Shown: piece by piece, positions 8,530 to 21,450 of the stretch | Layout of the letters: each line of letters starts with the position of its first letter | Numbering within the stretch: position 1 is the first letter of the stretch | Assembly: GCF_022179305.1 (NCBI RefSeq) | Contig: NZ_BPQP01000004.1 | Coordinates: 102,704-166,703 of the forward strand | Direction: 5' to 3' | Origin: Methylobacterium iners | GTDB lineage: Bacteria > Pseudomonadota > Alphaproteobacteria > Rhizobiales > Beijerinckiaceae | DNA: 64,000 nt | Translations under genes and position numbers: made by a program | Notes under the pieces: generated by a model | Told to the model about the DNA's origin: nothing | The model's input: the letters and a program-made list of their open reading frames with translations, nothing else | Database searches by the model: none

Positions 8530-9057
8530 ATGCACGACCACGCCAAGGCTCATGGCAACGAGGCCCATGGCAGCGACGTTCATGGCAGCGACGGCTGCGG
8601 CGCTGGGGCCGACGACGTCGTCGCCCGGGCGGAGGCGCTCTGCCGCGACCGCGACCTGCACTTCACCCGATTGCGGCGCGACGTGCTCGCGGCGGTGGCG
8701 GCGCAGACCCAGCCGCTGGGCGCCTACGACATCGCCGAGCGCCTGAGCGGGCCGGGCCGGCGGGTCGCGGCGGTGTCGGTCTACCGGGCGCTCGACTTCC
8801 TGACCGAGCATGGTCTCGTCCACCGCATCGCCAGCCGGAACGCCTTCGTCTCCTGCGGGCATTCCCACGGGGACAATGCCGGCCTCGTCTTCCTCATCTG
8901 CCGCCAATGCGGCGGCATCGACGAGACCACCTCCCCGGAGGTCGAGGACGGCCTCGGCCGGACGCTGGCCCGCGCGGGCTTCAAGCCGTCGAGCCGCATC
9001 CTGGAGGTCGAGGGCGAATGCGGGGCCTGCCTGGAGAAGCAGGCCGCCGATCAATAG
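8530..9057 (+). CDS. zur: Zinc uptake regulator Zur (Fur family)
   Basis: The protein has 175 residues. After a His-rich leader (MHDHAKAHGNEAHGSDVHG) comes the winged helix with the recognition region VAAVSVYRALDFLTEHGLVH. The dimerisation domain follows, with the sensing residues CGHSHGDNAG and two structural zinc pairs: CRQC, and CGAC near the end. These features separate Zur from Fur or PerR. With zinc bound it should repress the divergent znuCB operon and other uptake genes. The 3' end overlaps the convergent sugar-transferase gene by 7 bases. The His-rich leader is longer than in most relatives and mirrors the His tail of ZnuC. Confidence 0.9.
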   Translation: MHDHAKAHGNEAHGSDVHGSDGCGAGADDVVARAEALCRDRDLHFTRLRRDVLAAVAAQTQPLGAYDIAERLSGPGRRVAAVSVYRALDFLTEHGLVHRIASRNAFVSCGHSHGDNAGLVFLICRQCGGIDETTSPEVEDGLGRTLARAGFKPSSRILEVEGECGACLEKQAADQ

Positions 9058-10574
9058 GCGTTGCGGTAGGCGCGGGGCGAGAACACCGTCTGGAACAGGA
9101 TCTGGATGTCGAGCCAGATCGACCAGTTGTCGATGTAGTGGAGGTCGTGGCTGACGCGCCGCTCCATGTCGAGGTCCGTCAGGGTCTCGCCGCGCAGGCC
9201 GTTGACCTGCGCCCAGCCGGTGATGCCGGGCTTCACGTTGTGGCGCCGCGCGTAGAGGGCGATGCGACGCTCGAAGCTGCGGTCGTGGGCGAGCGCGTGG
9301 GGCCGCGGGCCGACGAGGGACATCTCGCCGAGGATGACGTTGATGAGCTGGGGCAGCTCGTCGATGTTCGAGCGCCGCAGGACGGCGCCGATGCGGGTGA
9401 TCCGGGCATCGTTGCGGGAGGCCTGCCGGAAGACGGCGTCGCGCTCCGTCTTCATGCTGCGGAACTTGTAGACCGCGAAGGGCTGCTGGTTGAAGCCGTA
9501 GCGCTTCTGCCGGAAGAAGACCGGGCCTGGGCTGTCGAGCTTGATCAGCAGGGCGACCGCCGCGAAGAGCGGCGCCAGCAGCACGAGCGCCGCCAGCGCG
9601 ACGCTGAGGTCGAGGGCGCGCTTCAGGAAGATCTCGCCCGAATGCAGCGGCCGGCGGCCGATGCCGATCCCGGACAGCCGCCCGACGCGGGCGACGTGCA
9701 GGTCCGGGAAGCGCTCCATCACCGCGCCGGGGCGCAAGTGAAGCGCCGCCGGGACACGCAGGAAGGCGTCGACGCAGCGCTCGATGTCCGACACGTCGGA
9801 CCACGGCACCAGGATGAAGACGTCGTCGGGCCGCAGGAAGCGGACGACGGAGACCGCGAGATCGAGATCCTCCGACATCTGCGCGTCGCGCGCCGCGGCG
9901 TCCGCGGCCGGGTCGACCCGGCGGAGGTAGCTCGTCCCGATCACGCGCAGGCCGAGGCTCTCCGCATCGTTGTGGGCGTAGAAGCGGGCGATGTCCTCCT
10001 CGAAGCCGACGAGGTGGACGCGGTTGACCGAGGCCGACTCGGCCGTGATCGCTCGGCGCACCAGGGCGACCATCATCAGGCGCACCAGCAGGATGGCCGG
10101 GAGCCCGGCGAGGAAGGAGCCGATCGAGACGACGCGGGACAAATCGTGCGTCGTCTTCGTCGCGAATCCGACGACGAGCACGGCGGCCCAGGCCGTAAGC
10201 CAGAGCGTGGCCGTGCGGCGCAGGTGGGGCTGGTACGAGAGCTGGTTCTCGATGCTGTACTCCTCGCGCACGAGGTTGGTCAGCAACACGATCAGCGCCA
10301 CGAGCGCCGAGATCTGCGGCGCCGTGCTGAACCCCTCCGGCAGGATCTGCCCGGTGGTCGCGTAGAAGTAGAGGAGCTCGACGGCGTAGGCGGAGCCGAT
10401 GATCGTGAGGAGGTCGGCCATCGCGACGGCCGCCGAGATGCCGAGCCGGAAGGCGGCGCGGCGGCGGCGCGGCATCAACGCGGCCCAAACGTCCCGGCGG
10501 TCGCCAGCCGGAACCGAAAGGCTTTCGTAGATCTCAGGAAGCCGATCTTGAAACATCGATGCGCCGTGTACCAT
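9051..10574 (-). CDS. Undecaprenyl-phosphate sugar phosphotransferase
   Basis: A 507-residue (from ATG 10574) polyprenyl glycosylphosphotransferase of the WcaJ/PssY type. The N-terminal half has four to five TM helices, followed by a CoA-binding-like soluble domain (VNRVHLVGFEEDIARFYAH). The C-terminal catalytic domain shows the last TM helix (LDLSVALAALVLLAPLFAA), FRQKRYGF, YKFRSMK, SNIDELPQLINVILGEMSLV and GPRP. It transfers a sugar-1-phosphate (glucose or galactose) to undecaprenyl phosphate, the first step of exopolysaccharide or capsule assembly at the inner membrane. No other polysaccharide genes are adjacent except the ExoD-like gene 2.5 kb away. GTG 10613 and ATG 10556 are alternative starts. 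Confidence 0.9.
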   Translation of the reverse strand: MVHGASMFQDRLPEIYESLSVPAGDRRDVWAALMPRRRRAAFRLGISAAVAMADLLTIIGSAYAVELLYFYATTGQILPEGFSTAPQISALVALIVLLTNLVREEYSIENQLSYQPHLRRTATLWLTAWAAVLVVGFATKTTHDLSRVVSIGSFLAGLPAILLVRLMMVALVRRAITAESASVNRVHLVGFEEDIARFYAHNDAESLGLRVIGTSYLRRVDPAADAAARDAQMSEDLDLAVSVVRFLRPDDVFILVPWSDVSDIERCVDAFLRVPAALHLRPGAVMERFPDLHVARVGRLSGIGIGRRPLHSGEIFLKRALDLSVALAALVLLAPLFAAVALLIKLDSPGPVFFRQKRYGFNQQPFAVYKFRSMKTERDAVFRQASRNDARITRIGAVLRRSNIDELPQLINVILGEMSLVGPRPHALAHDRSFERRIALYARRHNVKPGITGWAQVNGLRGETLTDLDMERRVSHDLHYIDNWSIWLDIQILFQTVFSPRAYRNAY

Positions 10575-10613
10575 GGTGGGCCGAATGTGTCCCAATCCGA
10601 GCGGGTTCTTCAC

Positions 10614-10995
10614 CCGATCTTTGTTTCGGCTTTTGTGGGAGCAAACCCTGGGCCCTCCGATGAAAAGCTGCTCGACGATCGTCGATCAAATACTTAGGTA
10701 GTCGTTCTCGCCCTCAGGGCAGAGTTTCCCTCCATTGCAGTGGCGGCTGCGCAGCCGGTCGGCGATCGACGCGCGCTTATACGCAGAAGAGCGCCCGAAG
10801 GTTTCGCCGTATGGAGAACGGGAGGACTGACGGCGGTCCCGCCGATGCTGTCGTCGGGCCGGGGCGCGGATGCCCGGAGGGAGCGCGGGGCTGGAGCGCT
10901 CCGCGCGATGCGCGTGGATGTTCAGGGGTCCGTTCACCCGGGCGGCACGGCAGGCCGCGAAGAGCCTCTCGCCTTTCGGCCGAGAGGACCGCGCT
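10614..10995. other. Intergenic stretch, no gene seen
   Basis: This gap between two minus-strand genes has open frames on both strands, but none has a ribosome binding site or recognisable product. It should contain the promoter of the sugar-transferase gene; the AT-richer part is near 10,680-10,700. Nothing further is supported. Confidence 0.5.
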
Positions 10996-11316
10996 TCAAT
11001 CGAGGGGCGCCTGCGCCGGATCGGTCCGCAACGCGCTCTCCTCGGATTCGACGGCACGCCGACCCGCGTTCGGTCGATTGCCCTGGGAGCAGCCCTCGCA
11101 CACGGATCGTGTCGCAGCCTGGGTCTTGCGAGCGATCCTCGCGTCGAACGCCTGCTGGCGGGCATGAGCCTCGGCGTTCTCCGGCAGGATCGTGGTCGCG
11201 GCGTCGGTGTGCGCGCGCATGGACTCGGTGGAGGGCTGGGCACGCGCCGACGGCCGCGCTTCCGCATGCGGCGCCCATGCGAGGATGCCCGAGAGGACCA
11301 AAACCATCCGCCGCAT
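10996..11316 (-). CDS. Small exported protein, unknown
   Basis: A 106-residue protein with a signal peptide (MRRMVLVLSGILAWAPHAEA) and a strong GGGGAAGGGGAGAC ribosome binding site just before the ATG. The mature part is polar and Ala/Arg-rich with one CEGC pair. It lies divergent from the diguanylate-cyclase-type gene. No family is recognised. Codon use and the ribosome binding site favour a real gene over the antisense frames. Confidence 0.5.
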   Translation of the reverse strand: MRRMVLVLSGILAWAPHAEARPSARAQPSTESMRAHTDAATTILPENAEAHARQQAFDARIARKTQAATRSVCEGCSQGNRPNAGRRAVESEESALRTDPAQAPLD

Positions 11317-11536
11317 GGGTCTCCCCTTCCCCCGAAGGATCGCAACGCGCTGCGAGGATCACCGCGTCCGGCGGCCTTGCCTGCGCCGCACAGCGGCTCC
11401 CGTTCCCCTCAGGCGAGGACACGGCCCGCAGCAGGCGAGCGTCACCGCCCCTGGCACGCGGTTAAACGCTTCTTCACCCGGACACGGGATGTTCGTCGCA
11501 TCAGAGGTATGCGCGACACTACGAGCCGGTGGCAAG

Positions 11537-13636
11537 ATGAATCCCGAGGTTGTCAGGGAGTTGGCTCGGGGGGAACTCGCGCGGCTGCGCGCGCTGTCCA
11601 ACGTCCTCGTCGAGGGCATCGCGGTCTTCTGCGCCGATGGAACGATCCTTGAAGCGAATCTCGGCCTCGGCGCGCTGCTCGGCCGCGAGCCGCGCGACCT
11701 GATCGGACGCCCGATGGCGGACCTCTTCGCGGTGCCGCCGCCCGCGCTGCCCGCCGCGATGCGCTCGGCCGAGGTGAGTCTGGCCGGCGAAGGCGGGGCC
11801 GTGCCGGCCGAGCTTCACGTCCGCACCATCGAGCTCCTCGGCCGCCAGCACGTTCTCCTCGTCTTCCAGGACCTGCGCGCGCGCCGGGCGGCCGAGGAGC
11901 GGATCAGCCGCAACGCCCGCCACGACCCCCTCACCGGCCTGCGCAACCGGCTCGGCCTCGAACAGGCGCTGCTCGCCGAGCAGACCCGGGCGGAGCGGTA
12001 CGGGGCCGACTTCGCGGTGCTCTGCCTCGACCTCGACGGTTTCAAGGCCATCAACGACGTCCACGGCCATCCGGCGGGGGACGAGGCCCTGCGCATCGTC
12101 GCCCAGCGCCTGACCGAGGTCACCCGCGAGACCGACCTGGCGTTCCGGCTCGGCGGCGACGAGTTCCTGATCCTGCAGGCCTACACCGCGGAGGCGCATC
12201 AATCCGCACGTCTGGCCGAGCGGCTGGTCGAGGCCATCGGCCGGCCCTTCCTCATCGGCGACGTCGCGCTCAGCCTGGGCGTCAGCATCGGCATCGCGCA
12301 TTTCCCGACGCACGGGCGCGATGTCGATGAGCTGCTGCGCAACGCCGACGCGGCCCTCTACAAGGCCAAGCAGGAGGGCAAGAACACGCATCGGTTCTTC
12401 GATCCGTCGTTGAACGAGGCCCTGCAGCGCCGCCGCGCGATCGAGGCCGAGCTGATGCACGCCATCGACCGCAGCGAGCTCGACCTCACCTACGAGCCGG
12501 AGATGGAGGCCGCGTCGGGGGCGGTGATCGGCTTCGAGGTGCGCCTGCGCTGGAACAGCTCGCGGCTCGGCACCGTCGACCCCTCGGTGTTCATGCCGAT
12601 CGCCGAGGATGCCGGCCTGATGACCGCGCTCGGCGAATGGACCATCTACGAGGCCTGCCGCCTGGCCGCGACCTGGGACCGGCCGCTCGGCATCGGCCTC
12701 AGGATCTCGCTGTTCCAGTTCTCGAGCGGCGACCTCGCCCTCACCTTCGTCCAGGCCCTGCGAGCCTCGAACCTCGATCCGAGCCGGCTGCGCGTCGACC
12801 TCAGCGAGGCGACGCTGACGAAGGGCGGCAAGCGCGTGGCGGAGACCTTGGCCAAGCTGCGGTCCCTGAAGGTCAAGCTCGGGCTAGACGAGTTCGGCAC
12901 CGGGCCGGCCTCGATCAACGCCCTCCACGAGGGCGGCTTCGATCAGCTGAAACTCGACCCCGCCGGCCTGCGTGAGGACGACGAGGCGCTCCGCCGGCTG
13001 CGCGCGATCATCGCAGTGGGCGGCGTGTTCGGGCTGCGGATCGCTGCGCCGGGCGTGGCGACGCCCGCCCAGCGCGACCGGCTCGCCGCGCTCGGCTGCC
13101 ACGTGATCCTGGGCGAGGTTGTGAGCCCGCCCCGCGCCATCCAGGCTTTCGCGCCCTTCACCGGCGCCGCCGCGGCGCCGAAGCCGGGCGGCTCGGGCAC
13201 GCTCGCCGCCATGCGCGAGCTCCTGGGCCAGTTCCAGCCGGCGAGCCTGCCCGTGCTCGTCGTCGACGACAGCGAGATGGTCGGCGACACCCTGTCGGCG
13301 ATGCTGACCGCCTTCGGGTTCGCCCAGGTCGACCGCGCCACGGATGGCGGCTCGGCCCTGAAGAAGCTGCGCCAGCGCCGCTACGGCCTCGTCATCTCGG
13401 ATTGGAACATGGTCCCGATGAGCGGGATCGAGCTGCTGAACCGCGTGCGCGCCGAGCCGTCCCTGCGGGCTTTGCGCTTCCTCATGCTCACGGCCAATGC
13501 CCGCTCCGCCTCGCGCATCGAGGCGCGGAACGCCGGGGTCGACGGCTTCCTGGTCAAGCCCTTCCGCCCGGACGCCCTCGCCCTGAAGATCCGGGAGCTC
13601 CTCTCCGTGCCGCAGGACCTCGACCGGGTCGGCTGA
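11537..13636 (+). CDS. PAS-GGDEF-EAL(degenerate)-REC protein
   Basis: A 699-residue cytosolic protein. A PAS domain (about 20-125) is followed by GGDEF (about 150-305, active-site GGDEF intact at about 206-210). An EAL-like domain (about 320-550) comes next and a receiver domain is at the C-terminus (about 565-690, VVDDSEM, SDWNMVPMSG, LVKPF). The EAL domain has lost key residues: EAL is FEVRL, the catalytic DDFGTG is LDEFGTG, and the glutamate of the usual AEGVET is gone (APGVAT). It is therefore probably a cyclase with a regulatory, non-hydrolysing EAL. A C-terminal receiver is an unusual position for output control. The start was set at the ATG after GGTGGCAAG; the longer upstream frame has no homology. 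It converges on a PilZ effector gene. Confidence 0.88.
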   Translation: MNPEVVRELARGELARLRALSNVLVEGIAVFCADGTILEANLGLGALLGREPRDLIGRPMADLFAVPPPALPAAMRSAEVSLAGEGGAVPAELHVRTIELLGRQHVLLVFQDLRARRAAEERISRNARHDPLTGLRNRLGLEQALLAEQTRAERYGADFAVLCLDLDGFKAINDVHGHPAGDEALRIVAQRLTEVTRETDLAFRLGGDEFLILQAYTAEAHQSARLAERLVEAIGRPFLIGDVALSLGVSIGIAHFPTHGRDVDELLRNADAALYKAKQEGKNTHRFFDPSLNEALQRRRAIEAELMHAIDRSELDLTYEPEMEAASGAVIGFEVRLRWNSSRLGTVDPSVFMPIAEDAGLMTALGEWTIYEACRLAATWDRPLGIGLRISLFQFSSGDLALTFVQALRASNLDPSRLRVDLSEATLTKGGKRVAETLAKLRSLKVKLGLDEFGTGPASINALHEGGFDQLKLDPAGLREDDEALRRLRAIIAVGGVFGLRIAAPGVATPAQRDRLAALGCHVILGEVVSPPRAIQAFAPFTGAAAAPKPGGSGTLAAMRELLGQFQPASLPVLVVDDSEMVGDTLSAMLTAFGFAQVDRATDGGSALKKLRQRRYGLVISDWNMVPMSGIELLNRVRAEPSLRALRFLMLTANARSASRIEARNAGVDGFLVKPFRPDALALKIRELLSVPQDLDRVG

Positions 13637-13764
13637 GCCCGGCCGCGTCATGGGGCTGCCGGTCGTCGGCAGCTCGCGTCCGTCACCGCCGCTCGTCGCG
13701 CGACCCGCGGATCCCCTCTCCCCCTGGGCAGGGCGATCGCAGGCTGGGTTCTTCAACCACCTTT

Positions 13765-13912
13765 GTCATTCCGGGACGCCTCAGGCGAGCCCGGAACCCA
13801 GAACCGCAGGTCGCGATCCAGCCCGCCTCGTTGGCGGCTCTGGGTTCCGGGCTCCGCGGAGCCTGTCCTCGGACCGGCCGAAGGCGAGATCCGGGGGCGG
13901 CCCCGGAATGAC
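13765..13912. repeat. Nested palindromic intergenic repeat
   Basis: The element is bounded by GTCATTCCGGG at the left and CCCGGAATGAC at the right. An inner pair (13,787-13,806 against 13,834-13,853) matches in 19 of 20 bases as an inverted repeat. The whole 148-base stretch could fold into a long stem-loop between the convergent cyclase and PilZ genes, where it may end both transcripts. The layout is typical of mobile palindromic repeats in high-GC alphaproteobacteria, but whether other copies exist cannot be seen here. Confidence 0.65.
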
Positions 13913-14028
13913 CACGGGGGGTGCCAGGGAGACGGCTGGCCGATGAGCCGCCTCATCTGCCATCGACCTCCCCCTGGGAGAGGGAATCCGTCGCGCCGTC
14001 GGCCTGCCATGACGCGCCGGCGGCCGTC

Positions 14029-15303
14029 TCAGGAGACGTACTGCACCCCGACATCGACGCCGCTCTGCCAGCGCACCCGGCAGCGGCGCTTCTGGCCCGC
14101 GCCGACGATGACGAGGTCGAACTCCTCGGGCAGGGCGAAGAAGGCGTCGAAGCGCAGGGCGGCCCCGGTCTGCGAGACGTTGCGCAGGGTGCAATCGAAG
14201 GTCGACCCGGTGTCCGGGGTCATGATGCGGCCCCGCTTGAACACGCGCTGGCGCGGCGAGCGGCGGAAATCCGCCGTACGTATCGTGGGGTCCTCGGCCT
14301 CGGGCGGGGCCGGGCGGGCGGGCGCCGGCTCGTCCATCGGGACCTCCGCCGCGGCCGGCTCGCGGCCGGCCGCGCTCGTCGCGAGGACGACCCGCTCGCC
14401 GCTCTCGCGCGCCTCGCGCAGGCGGCGGCGCGCCTCCGAGAGCACGCTCTCCGTCGTTCGGCCATCGATGAAGAACAGGGCGCCGCCGATATGCGCCGTC
14501 AGGTGCAGGCTGGCCTCGTCGAAGTCGGCGCGGAAATCCGTCTGCTGGCGCAGCTGCCCGGCGACCGCGGCGAGCAGCTCGGGGTCGGCGCCCGAATCGA
14601 CGATGTAGAGGAAGGTGCTGCCGGCGTAGCGCCCGCAGATGTCGGAATGCCGCGCCGGCAGGCGCAGGCGCTGGGCGAAGGCCCGGAGCGCCCGGTCGCC
14701 GAGCCCGAGGCCGAAGCGCTCGTTGATGTGATCGAGCTCCGCCATCTCGATGAGCAGGAGGCCGTATCCGACGCGGCTGCGCGGGAGCGCGGCGTCGAGC
14801 TGCGCCAGGCGCGCGTCGAGGGGCTCGCGCGCCATGAGGCCGGTCACCGTGTCGATGCCGGAGAGCTGCACGAGGCGGCGATGTTCGGCCCTCTGCTCCA
14901 CCTCCTGCCGGTGGCGCTTCACCGTCCGCCCGATGACGGAGACGATCTCGTCGACCTTGAGGTCGCGCTTGGGCAGGTAGTCGCGGATGCCCAGGCGCAT
15001 CGCCTTGATCACCGTCCGCTCGCGCCCGTCGCCCGTCAGCATGATGGTGGGCGGCGCCTCGGGGTAGCGCGCCTCGATGGTCGCGTGGACGGCAAGCCCC
15101 GTGTCGCGCCCGAGATTGTAGTCGAGCAGCACGCAGTCGATCGGCCGCGCGTCGAGGATCGCGAGCAGCTCCTCCGTGGAGGCGGCCGGGAAGAACGCGT
15201 AGTTCGGCTGGCGGGCCAGGAGCACGCCCATGTATTCGCGGTAGAGCTGGTCGTCGTCGAGCATCGCGACCGCGATGGGACCGTCGGATGCCGAATGCGT
15301 CAT
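14029..15303 (-). CDS. REC-GGDEF(degenerate)-PilZ protein
   Basis: A 424-residue protein. The receiver domain (1-125) has phospho-acceptor D61 in CVLLDYNLG, with MLTGDG and PKRD. The GGDEF-like domain (about 150-300) has lost its signature, which here reads RYAGSTFLYIV, so it cannot be a cyclase. The PilZ domain at the end has the two c-di-GMP-binding motifs RxxxR (RQRVFKR region) and NVSQTG. It should therefore act as a phosphorylation-controlled c-di-GMP receptor. It faces away from the large hybrid kinase gene across a 280-base gap and is a plausible output partner of it (inference). The start ATG is at 15303. Confidence 0.88.
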   Translation of the reverse strand: MTHSASDGPIAVAMLDDDQLYREYMGVLLARQPNYAFFPAASTEELLAILDARPIDCVLLDYNLGRDTGLAVHATIEARYPEAPPTIMLTGDGRERTVIKAMRLGIRDYLPKRDLKVDEIVSVIGRTVKRHRQEVEQRAEHRRLVQLSGIDTVTGLMAREPLDARLAQLDAALPRSRVGYGLLLIEMAELDHINERFGLGLGDRALRAFAQRLRLPARHSDICGRYAGSTFLYIVDSGADPELLAAVAGQLRQQTDFRADFDEASLHLTAHIGGALFFIDGRTTESVLSEARRRLREARESGERVVLATSAAGREPAAAEVPMDEPAPARPAPPEAEDPTIRTADFRRSPRQRVFKRGRIMTPDTGSTFDCTLRNVSQTGAALRFDAFFALPEEFDLVIVGAGQKRRCRVRWQSGVDVGVQYVS

Positions 15304-15409
15304 GCTCGTCCTCGCGCGGAGGGTCCCAGGTTCGAAGAGGAAGCGGGCCGGGGGGCTCGCCGCTATCCTTCAGACCATCACAGATTCATAAACGGACTCG
15401 CAATACCCT

Positions 15410-15438
15410 GCGCACCGGGCGTCCGGTTTCCGGTGCGC
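15410..15438. promoter_or_regulatory. Inverted repeat between divergent signalling genes
   Basis: GCGCACCGG, 11 spacer bases and CCGGTGCGC form a perfect 9-base dyad midway between the PilZ-protein gene and the hybrid-kinase gene. It could be an operator or a cruciform-forming site. No T-run follows, so a terminator is unlikely. Confidence 0.4.
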
Positions 15439-15584
15439 GGCCCGTATGCGTGCCAGGCTTGGTTGCGTGACTGAGCCGCACGTACCCGGTGTGGTTTTCG
15501 CGGCTCGCGGCATGCCAGCATTAAGTATTCCGGTCTAGGCCAGCCTTCGCGCTCTGGTACTCGGTGGTTGGGGAGCAGGACCGC

Positions 15585-19640
<4,056 letters not shown>

Positions 19641-19796
19641 GGGGACAACCAGCGCCGGGACGGGAGCCGGCTTCCGGCCCAACCTCGCCGCGGGACGTCG
19701 GTCTACGCCATCCTCGCAGGCGGCGGTTCGGTGAATGGGCTTCTGGAGCCCGTCCCGCTCAGGTCTGTGCCGCGGCGTCGGCGAGCTGCTGCGTAA

Positions 19797-20015
19797 TCAG
19801 GCTTGCGCCTCGTCGAGGTCGACGAAGGTGGGCGGCTTGAGGACGGTGACCGCGAGGCCGAAGCCCGCTTCCACGAACCACCGGCCCGCCTCCTCGCCAT
19901 GCCCTTCGCCCAGCCGCACCAGAACGGCGACGAGATACCCGCCGGCGAAGACGAGCCGGCCGTCGGTGTCGCCGCCTCTGGGCGCGACCTGCACAGGCTC
20001 GAGGCGAAGGCTCAT
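19797..20015 (-). CDS. 72-residue protein coupled to REC-Crp gene
   Basis: Its ATG (20013-20015) overlaps the TGA of the REC-Crp gene as ATGA, so it is translated with it. The product, starting MSLRLEPVQVAPRGGDTDGR, is a compact soluble protein with beta-rich stretches (GRLVFAGGYLVAVLVRL and FGLAVTVLKPPTFVDLDEA). No family is recognised. The layout suggests a small binding or modulating partner of the regulator. Confidence 0.6.
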   Translation of the reverse strand: MSLRLEPVQVAPRGGDTDGRLVFAGGYLVAVLVRLGEGHGEEAGRWFVEAGFGLAVTVLKPPTFVDLDEAQA

Positions 20016-21163
20016 GCGGCAGAGCGGTCTCCCAGGTGCAGGTAATTGGCCTTGAACTCCGCCAACGTCCTCAGGCGCTGCAAGTTCAGGATCGTCAGCC
20101 GCCTGCCCCCCAGTTCGATCAGCCCCTGCCGCCGCAACTCCTGCAGCGAGCGGTTCACATGCACGTTCGACAAGCCCGTCGTGTCGGCGATGTCGAGCTG
20201 CGTGATCGGCAACTCGTAGCTGTTGCCCTGCGCGAGGCCGACTGCCCCCAGCCGCACCAGCAGCTCGCAGAACAGATGCGCGATCCGCTCCACGGCCGAA
20301 CGGCAGCCGACATTCATCAGCCACTCGCGCAGGGTCGCCTCGTCCACCAGCGTCGTCATCCGAAGCGCGCGAGCGATCTGCGGATGATGCTGCACCAAGG
20401 CCGCCACGGTCTCGGGGGCGATGCGGACCACCTTGCAGGCCGAGAGCGTGGTGATGGTGTGATCCATCCGGGAGAGCAGCGCGACGTCGAGATCGCCCGT
20501 GTCGCCGGGCACGAGGTAGGCCATGATCTGGCGATGGCCGTTGGCGCGGTGCTTGAGCCGCCCGGCAAAGCCCTCCATGACGAGCAGCACGCCGTCGGGC
20601 CTGTCGCCCTCGTGCACGAGACTGGTCTGCGGCGGGACGATGCGCGCATTGGCGCTGATCTGCTCCAGCACCGCTCGGTCGGCCTCGGACAAGGCCGCGA
20701 AGCCTTCCAGCTTGCGCACGAACGGGTTGCTCACGCTCCCGGCCCGCTCGACCACCGGGGAGAACGTGGCTTGCTCATCGCCCGCAGGCGCAAGCCCGGA
20801 CAGGGAGAGCTCGTCACACAGCGCCAGCACGTCCGAGGCCGAAGCGGGCTTGATCAGCCACGGCGCCCCCTGGAAGGCGACGAGGTGGGATTTGTCCTGC
20901 TGCTGCCCGGAATGGATCAGGAAGAGCACCCGACGCCGACGCAGTTCCTCGGCCAGGGCGATGCTGGAGCTGTCCCTGAGCGCGATGTCGATGACGGCGA
21001 GCGTCGGATCGTCCTGACCGAGCCCGGCCAAGGCCTCTCGCGTCGTCGCGAACGGCCCGAGCACGCGGTAGCCCACCGTCCGCAGCGCGTCGCTCAGATC
21101 CAGGCCGACAAAGCTGTCCGCATCCGCAACCAGCGCCACAGGCTGCCTAGCCATTTGTTTCAT
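20012..21163 (-). CDS. REC-Crp/Fnr fusion transcription regulator
   Basis: The protein has 383 residues. Residues 1-120 are a receiver domain (acidic pair in LVADADS, phospho-acceptor D59 in LAVIDIALRD, lysine in WLIKPAS). Residues 145-270 are a cyclic-nucleotide-binding-type beta roll, and about 290-375 a Crp-type winged helix (TTGLSNVHVNRSLQELRRQGLIE region). It couples two-component input to Crp-type DNA binding without a kinase gene alongside. The cNMP pocket arginine is not evident, so the roll may be structural. The Crp half is closely related to the island gene at 52487. The GGAGCTCTGC before the ATG supports this start. Confidence 0.88.
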   Translation of the reverse strand: MKQMARQPVALVADADSFVGLDLSDALRTVGYRVLGPFATTREALAGLGQDDPTLAVIDIALRDSSSIALAEELRRRRVLFLIHSGQQQDKSHLVAFQGAPWLIKPASASDVLALCDELSLSGLAPAGDEQATFSPVVERAGSVSNPFVRKLEGFAALSEADRAVLEQISANARIVPPQTSLVHEGDRPDGVLLVMEGFAGRLKHRANGHRQIMAYLVPGDTGDLDVALLSRMDHTITTLSACKVVRIAPETVAALVQHHPQIARALRMTTLVDEATLREWLMNVGCRSAVERIAHLFCELLVRLGAVGLAQGNSYELPITQLDIADTTGLSNVHVNRSLQELRRQGLIELGGRRLTILNLQRLRTLAEFKANYLHLGDRSAA

Positions 21164-21450
21164 GCAGAGCTCCGGTGAGAATTGCCGGAGCCTATGTCCT
21201 GGCGGCCTGGCAAGCTAACCGAAGCTATAAACACAAAATGCATTGCGCAAAAGCTATCCGCGGGGCCGGTCGGTTTTCAGACCTTCGTTTTGTATGGTAT
21301 CGAACATAACGGAATTCATCCGCTTTCACCCGGGCCTGCTTGTAATACTTCCGCCGCCTTCCCAAATCGATCTCATCGTTTGCTGAAATCTCTGAGCGCG
21401 AACGGCAGGGAGACGCGCGGTGCTCTTGCTCCGACAGGGAGACGAGAGCC

